64,000 nucleotides of DNA from Georgenia sp. M64 (GTDB lineage Bacteria; Actinomycetota; Actinomycetes; Actinomycetales; Actinomycetaceae): assembly GCF_038049925.1 (NCBI RefSeq), contig NZ_CP145809.1, positions 3,258,599-3,322,598 on the forward strand, written 5' to 3'. Each line of letters opens with the position of its first letter. Positions within the stretch are counted from its first letter, which is position 1. This document shows positions 7,935-15,688 of this stretch, piece after piece. The translations under genes were made by a program, and so were the position numbers. Under the pieces are notes generated by a model. The model had not been told where the DNA came from. It was given only the letters and a program-made list of their open reading frames with translations, and made no database searches.

Positions 7935-9302
7935 ATGACCGTCCACCCGGGCCGTGCGGTGCACGGCCCGGGTGCGCCCGCAGGGGCGGACGCGCCGGCC
8001 ACTCCCGACGGCACGGGTGAGGCGTGGCTGCGCCCAGGGCCGGTCTCCCGGCTCATGCGCGCGCACCCGTGGTGGGTGGACGGCCTGCTGGCCGCCGCCT
8101 ACCTCGCCCTGGGGGTGGGCGACTGGCTGGTCCAGGCGGAGCTGCTCGACGCCCCCCGTCCCCGCGGCGAGCTCGCGCTCACCGCCGTCTTCACCGCCTT
8201 CGTCCTCCTGCGCCGGCACGCGGCCGTCCTGGGGGTCGCGGTGGTCGCCGTCGCGGTCCCGCTCCACCGGTACCTCGTGGCCGGCCTCGAGCGCAACGGC
8301 CTCGAGCCGGGATTCGAGGACGCCACCCTCCGGCTCGGCCTCAACGTCACCGCGTACGACGCCGGCACCATGGCCCTGCTGCTCTACGCCGTCGCGGTCT
8401 ACCGCACCGCGCGGACCGCGTGGGTAACCATGGCCGGCGCGATCGTCGCGGTGACGGTGAGCGTCCTGACCTTCGCCGACTCCTGGGCCTGGGTCACCGA
8501 GATCGTCGTGTCGTCCGCGCTCCTCGTCGTCGCCACGGTGGTCGGCCTGCAGGTCCGGGCCCGCCGGCGACGCATGCTCGAGATGACCGACCGCGCGCGC
8601 CAGCTCGCGCTCGAGCGGGACCAGCGCGAGCAGCTGGCCGTCTCCGCCGAGCGCACCCGTATCGCGCGCGAGATGCACGACGTCGTCGCGCACTCCCTCA
8701 CCGTCATGGTCACCCTCGCCGAGGGTGCCGCGGCGAGCCTGGAGCGCAGCCCCGACCAGGCGCGCCGCGCGCTGGCGGAGCTCGCCGAGACGGGCCGCAC
8801 GGCGCTGACCGACACGCGCCGGATCGTGGGGGTCCTGCGGGCCGACCTGCCCGCACCGTCGGACGGGATCACCGGACCGGCCGGGGTCGGCGAGTCACCC
8901 CTGGCCCCGCAGCCGGGGCAGCACGACGTCGCGGGGCTCGTCGACCGGTTCCGCAGCGCCGGCCTGCCGGTGCGGCTGGCGGAGCAGGGGCCTGCGCTGC
9001 CCGACGAGGCCGGGCTCCAGCTCGCCGTCTACCGGATCGTGCAGGAGGCCCTGACGAACGTGCTGCGCTACGCCCGCCTCTCGCCGCGGATCGACGTCTC
9101 CCTCGTGCGTTCGGCAGGGTCGGTGGTGATCGAGGTGGACAATGACGCCGGCGGTGCGGGGACCGCCGCGGCCGGCAGCGGCCACGGCCTCATCGGCATC
9201 CGGGAGCGCGCGGCCGTCTACGGCGGGACCGTGGACGCCGGTCCGACGCCCCACGGGTGGCAGGTGCGGGCGACACTGCGGTGGGACGAGGAGGACGGGT
9301 GA
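7935..9302 (+). CDS. Sensor histidine kinase, NarL/DesK type (HisKA_3)
   Basis: 455-aa sensor kinase. The N-terminal half has about five membrane helices with little extracellular sequence, so the ligand is probably sensed in or near the membrane. The dimerisation/phosphoacceptor domain reads RTRIAREMHDVVAHSLTVMV, with His248 the phosphorylation site. The ATPase domain has the N-box EALTNVLRYA and the G-box GHGLIGIRERAAVYGG. The start ATG at 7935 lies 2 nt after the permease stop and has no ribosome-binding site of its own, which indicates coupling. The stop overlaps the response regulator start as GTGA. This HK/RR/ABC arrangement is typical of envelope-stress detoxification modules. Confidence 0.92.
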   Translation: MTVHPGRAVHGPGAPAGADAPATPDGTGEAWLRPGPVSRLMRAHPWWVDGLLAAAYLALGVGDWLVQAELLDAPRPRGELALTAVFTAFVLLRRHAAVLGVAVVAVAVPLHRYLVAGLERNGLEPGFEDATLRLGLNVTAYDAGTMALLLYAVAVYRTARTAWVTMAGAIVAVTVSVLTFADSWAWVTEIVVSSALLVVATVVGLQVRARRRRMLEMTDRARQLALERDQREQLAVSAERTRIAREMHDVVAHSLTVMVTLAEGAAASLERSPDQARRALAELAETGRTALTDTRRIVGVLRADLPAPSDGITGPAGVGESPLAPQPGQHDVAGLVDRFRSAGLPVRLAEQGPALPDEAGLQLAVYRIVQEALTNVLRYARLSPRIDVSLVRSAGSVVIEVDNDAGGAGTAAAGSGHGLIGIRERAAVYGGTVDAGPTPHGWQVRATLRWDEEDG

Positions 9303-9343
9303 GCGACCGACGGGTGAGCGACCGACGGGTGACCGACCGACGG
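9299..9343. repeat. 15-bp tandem repeat containing alternative GTG starts
   Basis: GTGAGCGACCGACGG is repeated three times in tandem (9299-9313, 9314-9328, and 9329-9343 with one change); a partial copy begins at 9344. Each unit starts with an in-frame GTG of the response regulator gene. Confidence 0.9.
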
Positions 9344-10075
9344 GTGAGCGACGAGGGCCGACCGGTCAGCGAGACGGACCCCGTGGCACCGGGACGGTCG
9401 GACCGACCGGTCCGCGTGCTCCTGGCCGACGACCAGTCCCTCCTACGCATGGGCTTCCGGATGGTGCTCGAGGCCGAGGACGGGATCTCGGTCGTGGGCG
9501 AGGCCGCCGACGGCGCCGCCGCCGTCACCATGGCCGAGGCCCTGCACCCGGACGTCATCCTCATGGACGTGCGCATGCCCGGGATGGACGGCATCGCCGC
9601 GACCGAGCGGATCGTCGCCCGCCGGCCCGAGAGCCGCGTCCTCATCCTCACGACCTTCGACCTCGACGAGTACGCCTTCGCGGGGCTGCGGGCGGGCGCC
9701 AGCGGGTTCCTCCTCAAGGACACCCGGCCCGCCGACCTTGTCCAGGCGATCCGGACCCTCGCTGCCGGCGACGCCGTCGTCTCCCCGCGCATCACGCGGC
9801 GCATGCTGGAGATGTTCGGCTCCCACCTGCCGGCCGGTGCGCCCGAGGGCCCACCGGGCCAGGACCCCCGCCTGGGCGGGCTCACCGCCCGCGAGCTCGA
9901 GGTCCTCACCCTCGTGGCCGAGGGCCTGTCCAACGCCGAGATCGCGGGCCGGCTCTTCGTCTCGGAGACGACGGTGAAGACCCACGTGGGCAACCTGCTG
10001 GCCAAGCTGGACCTGCGTGACCGGGTGCAGGCGGTGGTCCTCGCCTACGAGACGGGGCTCGTCCGGCCCGGCTGA
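9299..10075 (+). CDS. Response regulator, NarL/FixJ family
   Basis: 258-aa DNA-binding response regulator, partner of the overlapping kinase. The receiver has the acidic pair LLADDQSLL and the phosphoacceptor Asp90 in DVILMDVRMPGMDG; the output is a LuxR-type helix-turn-helix (LTARELEVLTLVAEGLSNAEIAGRLFVSETTVKTHV). The start assigned is GTG 9299, overlapping the kinase stop as GTGA. Three further in-frame GTGs at 9314, 9329 and 9344 arise from a 15-bp tandem repeat, so the true start is uncertain. The product therefore has a charged, repetitive head (SDRRV units) about 30 residues longer than usual before the receiver. Confidence 0.92.
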   Translation: MSDRRVSDRRVTDRRVSDEGRPVSETDPVAPGRSDRPVRVLLADDQSLLRMGFRMVLEAEDGISVVGEAADGAAAVTMAEALHPDVILMDVRMPGMDGIAATERIVARRPESRVLILTTFDLDEYAFAGLRAGASGFLLKDTRPADLVQAIRTLAAGDAVVSPRITRRMLEMFGSHLPAGAPEGPPGQDPRLGGLTARELEVLTLVAEGLSNAEIAGRLFVSETTVKTHVGNLLAKLDLRDRVQAVVLAYETGLVRPG

Positions 10076-10086
10076 GCCCTGCCGCC

Positions 10087-11589
10087 CTACTGCGTGCCCG
10101 AGGGCTGCTTCCCGCCGGGCAGGGCGGCCGCCCGGTCCCGCGCGGGGTCGCCGTCGGTCGCCGCCGCGGCCTCGAACGCCGCGCGGGGGTCGTGCATCGC
10201 ACCGAGGGAGACGAGCTCGCGACGGAAGAACAGCGCCTCGGTCCAGTCGGCGAGGATGCGGACCTTGCGCTCGAACGAGGGCATCGCGAGCACGTGGTAG
10301 CTGCGGTGCATGAACCACGCGAGCGGCCCGCGGAACTTGTAGCCCTTGAGCTGGGCGACGCCCTTGTACAGCCCGAGCGACGCCACGGTGCCGATGTTCT
10401 CGTGGCGGTACTCCTCGGGTGCCTCGCCGCGCAGGACGAGCGCGAGGTTCTTGCCGAGCTGCTTGCCCTGGCGGACGGCGTGCTGGGCGGTGGGGGCGGT
10501 CGTGGCCCCGGGGTCCTGGGTCAGGTCGGGCACGGCGGCGCAGTCACCGGCCGCCCACGCGTCGGGCACGACGTCGCCCTCGGCGTCGGCGACCTGGAGG
10601 GTGGCGAGGGTGCGGACCCGGCCGCGCTCGTCCAGCGGCAGGTCGGTGCGGGCCAGGACCGGGTTCGCCTTGACCCCGGCGGTCCACACGATGGTGTCCG
10701 CCTCGAACGACTCGCCCGTGGAGAGCTCGACCTTCCCGTCGACGCACGACTGCAGGAACGTGTTGAGGTGGATCTCCACGCCGCGGTCGCGCAGCTGCTC
10801 CAGGGCGTACCCGCCGAGCTCCTCGCCGAGCTCGGGCAGGATCCGCCCCGCCCCCTCGACGATGACGAAGCGCAGGTCCTCCGGCTCGAGGGAGGAGTAC
10901 TCCTTCGTGGCCGCGCGCGCCATGTCCTCGACCTCGCCGATGGCCTCGATGCCGGCGAAGCCGCCACCGACGAAGACGAACGTGAGCATCCGGCGCCGCT
11001 TGTCTGGGTCCCACGTGGAGTCGGCCAGGGCCATGGTGTTGAGGACCTGGTTGCGCAGCGCCGTGGCCTCCTCGATGTGCTTGAAGCCGATGGCGTTCTC
11101 CGCGAGCCCGGGGATGGGCAGCGTGCGCGCGACCGAGCCGAGCCCGACCACGAGGTGGTCGTAGGTGACCTCGTACGGCTCGTCGCCGTTGACGGGCGCG
11201 ATGACGGCCTTGCGCTCCGCGTGGCGGATCGAGGTGATGTTCCCTGTCAGGACGGTGGTGCCCCTGAGCTCGCGGCGCAGCGACGTCACGACGTGGCGCG
11301 GCTCGATGGAGCCCGCCGCCGCCTCCGGGAGGAAGGGCTGGTAGGTCATGTAGGGACGCGGGTCGACGACGGCGATCTCGGCGTCCGCACGGCCGAGCTT
11401 CTTGCGCAGGGTAAAGGCGGTGTAGAGGCCGATGTACCCGCCGCCGGCGATGAGGATGCGCGGGGTCCGGCCCTGGACCGGGCGCAGCTCCTCGGCGCGC
11501 CGGCCGGCGGTCCGGGCGGCGACGGCGCCGGCACCCGCGACGGCGGCGGCAGTGGCGGTGACGGCGAGGGAACGCGCGAAGGAGGCCAT
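10087..11589 (-). CDS. ndh: Type II NADH:quinone oxidoreductase (NDH-2)
   Basis: Single-subunit, non-proton-pumping NADH dehydrogenase that feeds electrons into menaquinone. The 500-aa protein has two Rossmann dinucleotide folds: ILIAGGGYIGLYTAFTL (FAD) near residue 45 and FVFVGGGFAGIEAIGE (NADH) mid-protein. A C-terminal FAD contact WAAGDCAAVPD and an amphipathic tail for membrane attachment follow. A short hydrophobic Ala-rich N-terminus precedes the first fold. The ATG at 11589 has no ribosome-binding site but a TACCAT box ends 6 nt upstream, consistent with a leaderless mRNA; the frame is open further upstream to 11661. The gene ends 12 nt from the convergent response regulator gene. Confidence 0.93.
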   Translation of the reverse strand: MASFARSLAVTATAAAVAGAGAVAARTAGRRAEELRPVQGRTPRILIAGGGYIGLYTAFTLRKKLGRADAEIAVVDPRPYMTYQPFLPEAAAGSIEPRHVVTSLRRELRGTTVLTGNITSIRHAERKAVIAPVNGDEPYEVTYDHLVVGLGSVARTLPIPGLAENAIGFKHIEEATALRNQVLNTMALADSTWDPDKRRRMLTFVFVGGGFAGIEAIGEVEDMARAATKEYSSLEPEDLRFVIVEGAGRILPELGEELGGYALEQLRDRGVEIHLNTFLQSCVDGKVELSTGESFEADTIVWTAGVKANPVLARTDLPLDERGRVRTLATLQVADAEGDVVPDAWAAGDCAAVPDLTQDPGATTAPTAQHAVRQGKQLGKNLALVLRGEAPEEYRHENIGTVASLGLYKGVAQLKGYKFRGPLAWFMHRSYHVLAMPSFERKVRILADWTEALFFRRELVSLGAMHDPRAAFEAAAATDGDPARDRAAALPGGKQPSGTQ

Positions 11590-11595
11590 GCGTTC

Positions 11596-11601
11596 ATGGT
11601 A
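11596..11601 (-). promoter_or_regulatory. Leaderless-type -10 box of ndh
   Basis: TACCAT on the minus strand, separated by 6 nt from the ndh ATG. Transcription starting about 7 nt after this box would begin at the start codon. Confidence 0.5.
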
Positions 11602-11750
11602 GGAGCGCCGGACTGGACACTCCACGCGAGAGGGACTATTCGACCCCGTGATACCGGACACGGGGCCTACCAGACGGTGACGCGGCGATGGCGGGACCGA
11701 CGTCCCGGCACTGCCGGCGCCGCCTGGACGGCCACCGCCGGCTGCCGGCG

Positions 11751-11824
11751 TGCCCCCAACGGGATTCGAACCCGTACTGCGCCGGGTTTAAGCCGGCTGC
11801 CTCTGCCAGTTGGGCTATGGGGGC
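11751..11824 (-). tRNA. tRNA with anticodon UAA (Leu codon UUA) and a short variable loop
   Basis: The minus strand folds as a full cloverleaf of 74 nt. The acceptor is GCCCCCA with TGGGGGC and discriminator A73. The D arm has only three clear pairs. The anticodon stem is GCCGG/CCGGC around loop CTTAAAC, and the T arm is ACGGG-TTCGAAT-CCCGT. U33 and the loop geometry fix the anticodon as UAA, which reads UUA. The variable loop is only 5 nt (GCAGT), whereas bacterial leucine tRNAs are class II with a long variable arm. The 3' CCA is not encoded. It could be an atypical tRNA-Leu, a degenerate copy, or a tRNA charged with something else; identity cannot be settled here. Confidence 0.8.
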
Positions 11825-11973
11825 GCGGCCGGGCCTGACGGGCTCCGGCGGCCCCATCCTGCCGCACGAGCGTGGGCACGGACGCGTCGGGCCGGTCAGG
11901 CACGCGACCACACATGCAGGGCCGCGCCGGCGGCAACCTCCGGCAACGGTGCGGCCCTTCCCGTGGACGCAAC

Positions 11974-11979
11974 TATTCT
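11974..11979 (+). promoter_or_regulatory. Putative -10 box of nhaA
   Basis: TATTCT, an unusually AT-rich hexamer for this region, lies 62 nt before the nhaA GTG start in the 217-nt gap after the tRNA gene. No clear -35 is visible. Confidence 0.45.
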
Positions 11980-12041
11980 GGGCGGCGAGCGTCCGGCGCC
12001 GGCACGACGGCGGACCCCTCTCCGCCGTCGTAGGGAGCACC

Positions 12042-13304
12042 GTGAGCGCACAGCCGAGGACCGTCCGCGGGACGCACCACCACGGCGCACGTGTCGGCCC
12101 GCTGGGCCGGTACCGGCACCGGCTCCAGGACGAACGGTTCGCCGGTCTGGTCCTCATCCTCGGCGCGGCCGTCGCGCTGGTGTGGGCGAACTCTCCCTGG
12201 CGCGCCTCCTACGAGGCGCTGTCGTCCTACGTCGTGGGCCCGGAGTCGCTGCACCTCGACCTCGCGCTGCACTCGTGGGCCTCCGACGGGCTGCTCGCCC
12301 TCTTCTTCTTCGTCGTCGGCCTGGAGCTGAAGACCGAGTTCGTCACCGGGTCCCTGAGGGATGTGCGACGGGCGCTCGTGCCGATCCTCGCCGCCGTCTT
12401 CGGCATGGCCGGCCCGGCCCTGGTCAACACCGTCGTCCAGGTGGTCTCTGGCTCCGGCGTCTACAACGGCTGGGCGATCCCCGTCGCCACCGACATCGCG
12501 TTCGCCGTCGCCGTGCTGGGGATCTTCGGTCGGGGCTTCCCGCCCGCGGTCCGGACCTTCCTGCTGACCCTGGCCGTGGTCGACGACCTCCTCGGCATCA
12601 CGGTGATCGCGATCTTCTACACCGAGCGGATCGACGCCCTCGCCCTGGCCGGATCGCTGGCCCTCATCGCCCTCTTCGGCCTGCTCGTCCGGCGCCGACT
12701 CACCCACTGGTGGCTGCTCGTGCCGGTCGCACTCGGCGCCTGGGGCCTCATGCACGCGTCCGGCGTGCACGCGACGATCGCCGGCGTGCTGCTCGGGATG
12801 ACCGTGCCGGCGCTGACCGCGCACGGCGAGCACGAGGCACTCACGCACCGCTTCGTCAGCCTCATCCAGCCATGGTCAGCCGGGCTGGTCCTGCCGGTGT
12901 TCGCCTTCTTCGCCTCCGGCGTCAACGTCGTCGACACCGGCGGCATCGGTGAGATGCTCACCGACCCGGTCGCGGTCGGCGTCTACCTCGGCCTGCCGCT
13001 CGGGAAGCTGGTGGGCATCTGGGGCGGGGTGGCCCTGCTGGTCACGTTCACCCGGCTGAGGCTGGGCAACGGGGTCGACCTGGCGGACATCATGCCGGTC
13101 TCGCTCGTCGCCGGCATCGGGTTCACCGTGTCGCTCCTCATCGCGTCGCTGTCCTTCGACGACGGCGACCCGCACTCCGCCCACGCCCGCATCGCCGTCA
13201 TCCTCGGCTCGCTCGTGGCGGCGGTCCTCGGTGCGGTCGCGCTGCGGGTGCGCGCGTCGGTGCGGATCCGCGGCCGGGCCGCGCACACCCACCACGAGGA
13301 CTGA
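12042..13304 (+). CDS. nhaA: Na+/H+ antiporter NhaA
   Basis: Electrogenic sodium/proton antiporter in the cytoplasmic membrane, used for pH and Na+ homeostasis. The 420-aa protein shows the NhaA signatures LFFFVVGLELKTEFVTGSL, ATDIAFAVAVLGIFG and the ion-binding aspartate pair Asp181-Asp182 in LAVVDDLLGI (equivalent to D163/D164 of the E. coli protein). Eleven or twelve helices are predicted. The start is the GTG at 12042 with AGGGAG about 5 nt upstream. The N-terminal head is longer than in E. coli and carries a HHH stretch. The gene is monocistronic and convergent with ppx. Confidence 0.95.
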   Translation: MSAQPRTVRGTHHHGARVGPLGRYRHRLQDERFAGLVLILGAAVALVWANSPWRASYEALSSYVVGPESLHLDLALHSWASDGLLALFFFVVGLELKTEFVTGSLRDVRRALVPILAAVFGMAGPALVNTVVQVVSGSGVYNGWAIPVATDIAFAVAVLGIFGRGFPPAVRTFLLTLAVVDDLLGITVIAIFYTERIDALALAGSLALIALFGLLVRRRLTHWWLLVPVALGAWGLMHASGVHATIAGVLLGMTVPALTAHGEHEALTHRFVSLIQPWSAGLVLPVFAFFASGVNVVDTGGIGEMLTDPVAVGVYLGLPLGKLVGIWGGVALLVTFTRLRLGNGVDLADIMPVSLVAGIGFTVSLLIASLSFDDGDPHSAHARIAVILGSLVAAVLGAVALRVRASVRIRGRAAHTHHED

Positions 13305-13358
13305 GAGGCTCAACCAGCCGGTCGGCGGCCGGCCCGGCCCCGCGCCTGCCGGTCGGGG

Positions 13359-14357
13359 TCAGGCCTCCGCGACCGACAGGGCGATGCCGTCGAGGATGTC
13401 GTGCTCGCTCGTGACGACCGTGGACAGCTCACCGCCCGCGTCGGCCACGTCGCGGCGCACCCGCTCGACGACCTCGGACCACACGAGCGCACCCGCGCCG
13501 ATGACGTCGACCCGGCCCGGGTGCATGAAGCCCATCGCGGCCCGCTCGGCGCGGGTCGCGTGGAGCAGCGCCCGGCAGGAGGCGAGGACCTCCGGCACGC
13601 CCAGCACCGCACCGTCGATCGCGGTCGGGTCGTAGGCCGGCAGCGCCAGGGCGTGCGCCGTGACCGTGGTGACCGAGCCCGCGAGCCCGACCAGGGTCCG
13701 GGCCTTGCCCAGCGGCACGGCGGCGGCCGCCTCGTCCAGCAGCCGGCGCACGTCCGCGCGCGCCGCCTCCTCCTCCTCGGCGGTCGGCGGGTCACCGAGG
13801 AGGTGTCGCTCGGTGAGCCGGACGCAGCCCATGTCCATGGAGTACGACGCCACCGGGGTGCGCTGGCCCAGGACCAGCTCGGTGGAGCCGCCACCGATGT
13901 CGACCACGAGGTGTGGGCCGCCGTGGACGTCGGTGTCCAGGACGCTCGCCGCACCGCGGAAGCTCAGCTCCGCCTCCTCCTCGCCGCTGATGACCTCGGG
14001 CTCGACCCCGAGCGCCGTGCGCACGCCGTCGACGAAGTCCTGGACGTTCTCCGCGTCCCGGGTGGCCGAGGTCGCCACGAACCGGATCCGTTCGACGCCG
14101 TGCACCTCGCACAGGTCGGCGTAGGCGCGGGCGGCCGTGAGCGTGCGCTCGAGGGCGACCGGGTCGAGGCGGCCGGTACGGTCCACGCCCTGCCCGAGGC
14201 GCACCACCTCCATCCGGCGCTCGACGTCGCGCAGGCGCAGGACGGGCTCCCCGCCCGTGCCGGTGCAGGCCGTGGCGCCGGTCCCGGCGCCGTCGGTGTC
14301 GGCGATGAGGAGCCGGATGGAGTTCGTCCCGCAGTCGATGGCAGCCACTCGAGTCAC
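13359..14357 (-). CDS. ppx: Ppx/GppA family exopolyphosphatase / pppGpp phosphatase
   Basis: 332-aa actin-like ATPase-fold phosphatase that releases phosphate from polyphosphate and/or converts pppGpp to ppGpp. It keeps the phosphate-1 motif AIDCGTNSIRLLIAD at the N-terminus, the GEEEAELSFRG loop, and the phosphate-2 motif LVVDIGGGSTELVLG. It is about the size of the short actinobacterial Ppx proteins (M. tuberculosis Ppx1/2-like) and lacks the C-terminal HD domain of long forms. In related genomes ppx follows DUF501 and divIC; here a ybaK-type gene is inserted on the opposite strand. The GTG at 14357 has CAGGGT 6 nt upstream, suggesting a leaderless start. Confidence 0.9.
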   Translation of the reverse strand: MTRVAAIDCGTNSIRLLIADTDGAGTGATACTGTGGEPVLRLRDVERRMEVVRLGQGVDRTGRLDPVALERTLTAARAYADLCEVHGVERIRFVATSATRDAENVQDFVDGVRTALGVEPEVISGEEEAELSFRGAASVLDTDVHGGPHLVVDIGGGSTELVLGQRTPVASYSMDMGCVRLTERHLLGDPPTAEEEEAARADVRRLLDEAAAAVPLGKARTLVGLAGSVTTVTAHALALPAYDPTAIDGAVLGVPEVLASCRALLHATRAERAAMGFMHPGRVDVIGAGALVWSEVVERVRRDVADAGGELSTVVTSEHDILDGIALSVAEA

Positions 14358-14469
14358 GGGACAACCCTGCCACGTGGGACCGACACCGCCTCCCGGGCGG
14401 GCGACGGTGCGGGAGGGGACGACGACGGGACGGTGACCGGGCCGAGCCCCGTGCGCGGCGGGCTCGGCC

Positions 14470-14475
14470 TACGCT
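14470..14475 (+). promoter_or_regulatory. Leaderless-type -10 box of ybaK-like gene
   Basis: TACGCT is separated by 7 nt from the ATG at 14483. No ribosome-binding site is present between them. Confidence 0.5.
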
Positions 14476-14482
14476 GGCGGGC

Positions 14483-14959
14483 ATGGACCCCCACGACGAC
14501 GGCGAGACGCGCGCCCTGGCGGCGCTGGAGGCCGCCGGGATCGGCTTCACCATCACCAGGCACGGCCGGGTCTCGAGCCTGGCGGAGGCGGCCGCCGCGC
14601 GCGGGCTCGCGCCGTCGGCGCTCATCAAGACCCTCGTGGTCCGCCGCGGGGAGGGCGACCACCTCCTCGTCCTCGTCCCGGGCGGCCGGACGATCTCCTG
14701 GCCCAAGCTCCGGGCCCTGCTGGGCGTGAGCCGGCTGTCGATGCCTGACGCGGCGGCCGCGCGGGACGCCACCGGCTACGAGCGGGGCACCATCACCCCG
14801 TTCGGCTCGCTCACCGCCTGGCCGGTCGTCGCCGACGCGTCGATCAGCGGGACGGTCTCCATCGGTGCGGGCGCGCACGGCGTCGCGGCGACCGTGTCGG
14901 CAGCCGAGCTCGTCGCCGCGCTCGACGCCCAGGTCGCCGACGTCACCGAGCCGGAGTAG
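14483..14959 (+). CDS. YbaK/aminoacyl-tRNA deacylase family protein
   Basis: 158-aa protein of the YbaK/ProRS-INS superfamily, which hydrolyses mischarged tRNAs such as Cys-tRNA(Pro) or Ala-tRNA(Pro). The fold-defining stretches are present: ALIKTLVVRRGEGDHLLVLVPGGRTISWPKLRALLG with the conserved Lys, and the substrate-pocket loop TGYERGTITPFG. The sequence looks like a free-standing trans-editing factor, since no synthetase is attached. It is divergent from ppx, with only about 125 nt between, so the two genes share a promoter region. Which aminoacyl-tRNA it clears cannot be read from sequence. Confidence 0.85.
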   Translation: MDPHDDGETRALAALEAAGIGFTITRHGRVSSLAEAAAARGLAPSALIKTLVVRRGEGDHLLVLVPGGRTISWPKLRALLGVSRLSMPDAAAARDATGYERGTITPFGSLTAWPVVADASISGTVSIGAGAHGVAATVSAAELVAALDAQVADVTEPE

Positions 14960-15009
14960 CTGCCGCGAGGTCCGCTGCGGCGGTCACCCGGACCTGGTCG
15001 GCCGAGCTG

Positions 15010-15501
15010 TCAGCAGGTGCAGCGGTCGGGGCTCCAGACCCCGGCGAGGAGCTCCAGCGTCCGGTCACCCATCGGGTTGACGCCCGGGCCGACGGCGAGG
15101 GTGTGGCCGAGCAGCGCGTGCAGGCACTTGACGCGCGTCGGCATCCCCCCGGCCGAGACGCCGGCGATCTCCGGGACCTCACCCAGCTCGGACCGCCGGG
15201 CGAGGTAGTCCTCGTGGGCGGCGAGGTACGCCGCTCGCAGGTCGGCGTCCTCGGCCAGGGCCTCGTTCATGCTCACCATCGCCCCCTCGGCCTCGAGGGT
15301 GCTCACCGCCTTCACCGCCCCCGGGGAGGTGAGGTAGTACGTCGTCGGGAACGGGGTGCCGTCGTCCAGCCGGGGTGCCGTCCGCACGACGGTCGGCCGG
15401 CCGCACACGCACCGGGCGGCCACGGCGACGACGCCGCGCGGGACCCGGCCGAGCTGCTCGGCGAGGACCTCGAGGTCCCGGTCGGTGACGGTGGTGTCCA
15501 C
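15010..15501 (-). CDS. DUF501 domain-containing protein
   Basis: 163-aa protein of unknown function, conserved across actinobacteria in the order divIC - DUF501 - ppx; that order holds here apart from an inserted exchanger gene and the ybaK gene. It has an N-terminal Cys pair (ARCVCGRPTVVRTAPRL) and a C-terminal CTC end, plus the conserved TYYLTSPGAVKAVSTLEAEGAM and SAGGMPTRVKCLHALLGHTLAVG segments, suggesting a metal site shared by Cys and His residues. The start is the GTG at 15501 with GGAGAGGGG upstream. There is no signal peptide or membrane segment. Confidence 0.88.
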   Translation of the reverse strand: MDTTVTDRDLEVLAEQLGRVPRGVVAVAARCVCGRPTVVRTAPRLDDGTPFPTTYYLTSPGAVKAVSTLEAEGAMVSMNEALAEDADLRAAYLAAHEDYLARRSELGEVPEIAGVSAGGMPTRVKCLHALLGHTLAVGPGVNPMGDRTLELLAGVWSPDRCTC

Positions 15502-15688
15502 TGAGCCCCTCTCCGCCCGCTCCCCCGGGTGGGCGCGGTCTGCACGAAGCACGATATCCGGGATCGCCGGGGGTCCGGCGTCACCGGACAGGGCCGGCAC
15601 GGACAGAACATGGGCCTGCCACCGCGGCAGGTCACGCCGACCACGACCTCCACCGGACCCTGACCGACCTCGGGACGACCGGCGCAGC

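Noticed and set aside
11751-11824. Plus-strand tRNA reading of the same segment
   Set aside because: The T-loop sequence is nearly palindromic, but on the plus strand the arms come in the wrong order (T arm first). Only the minus strand gives a cloverleaf.
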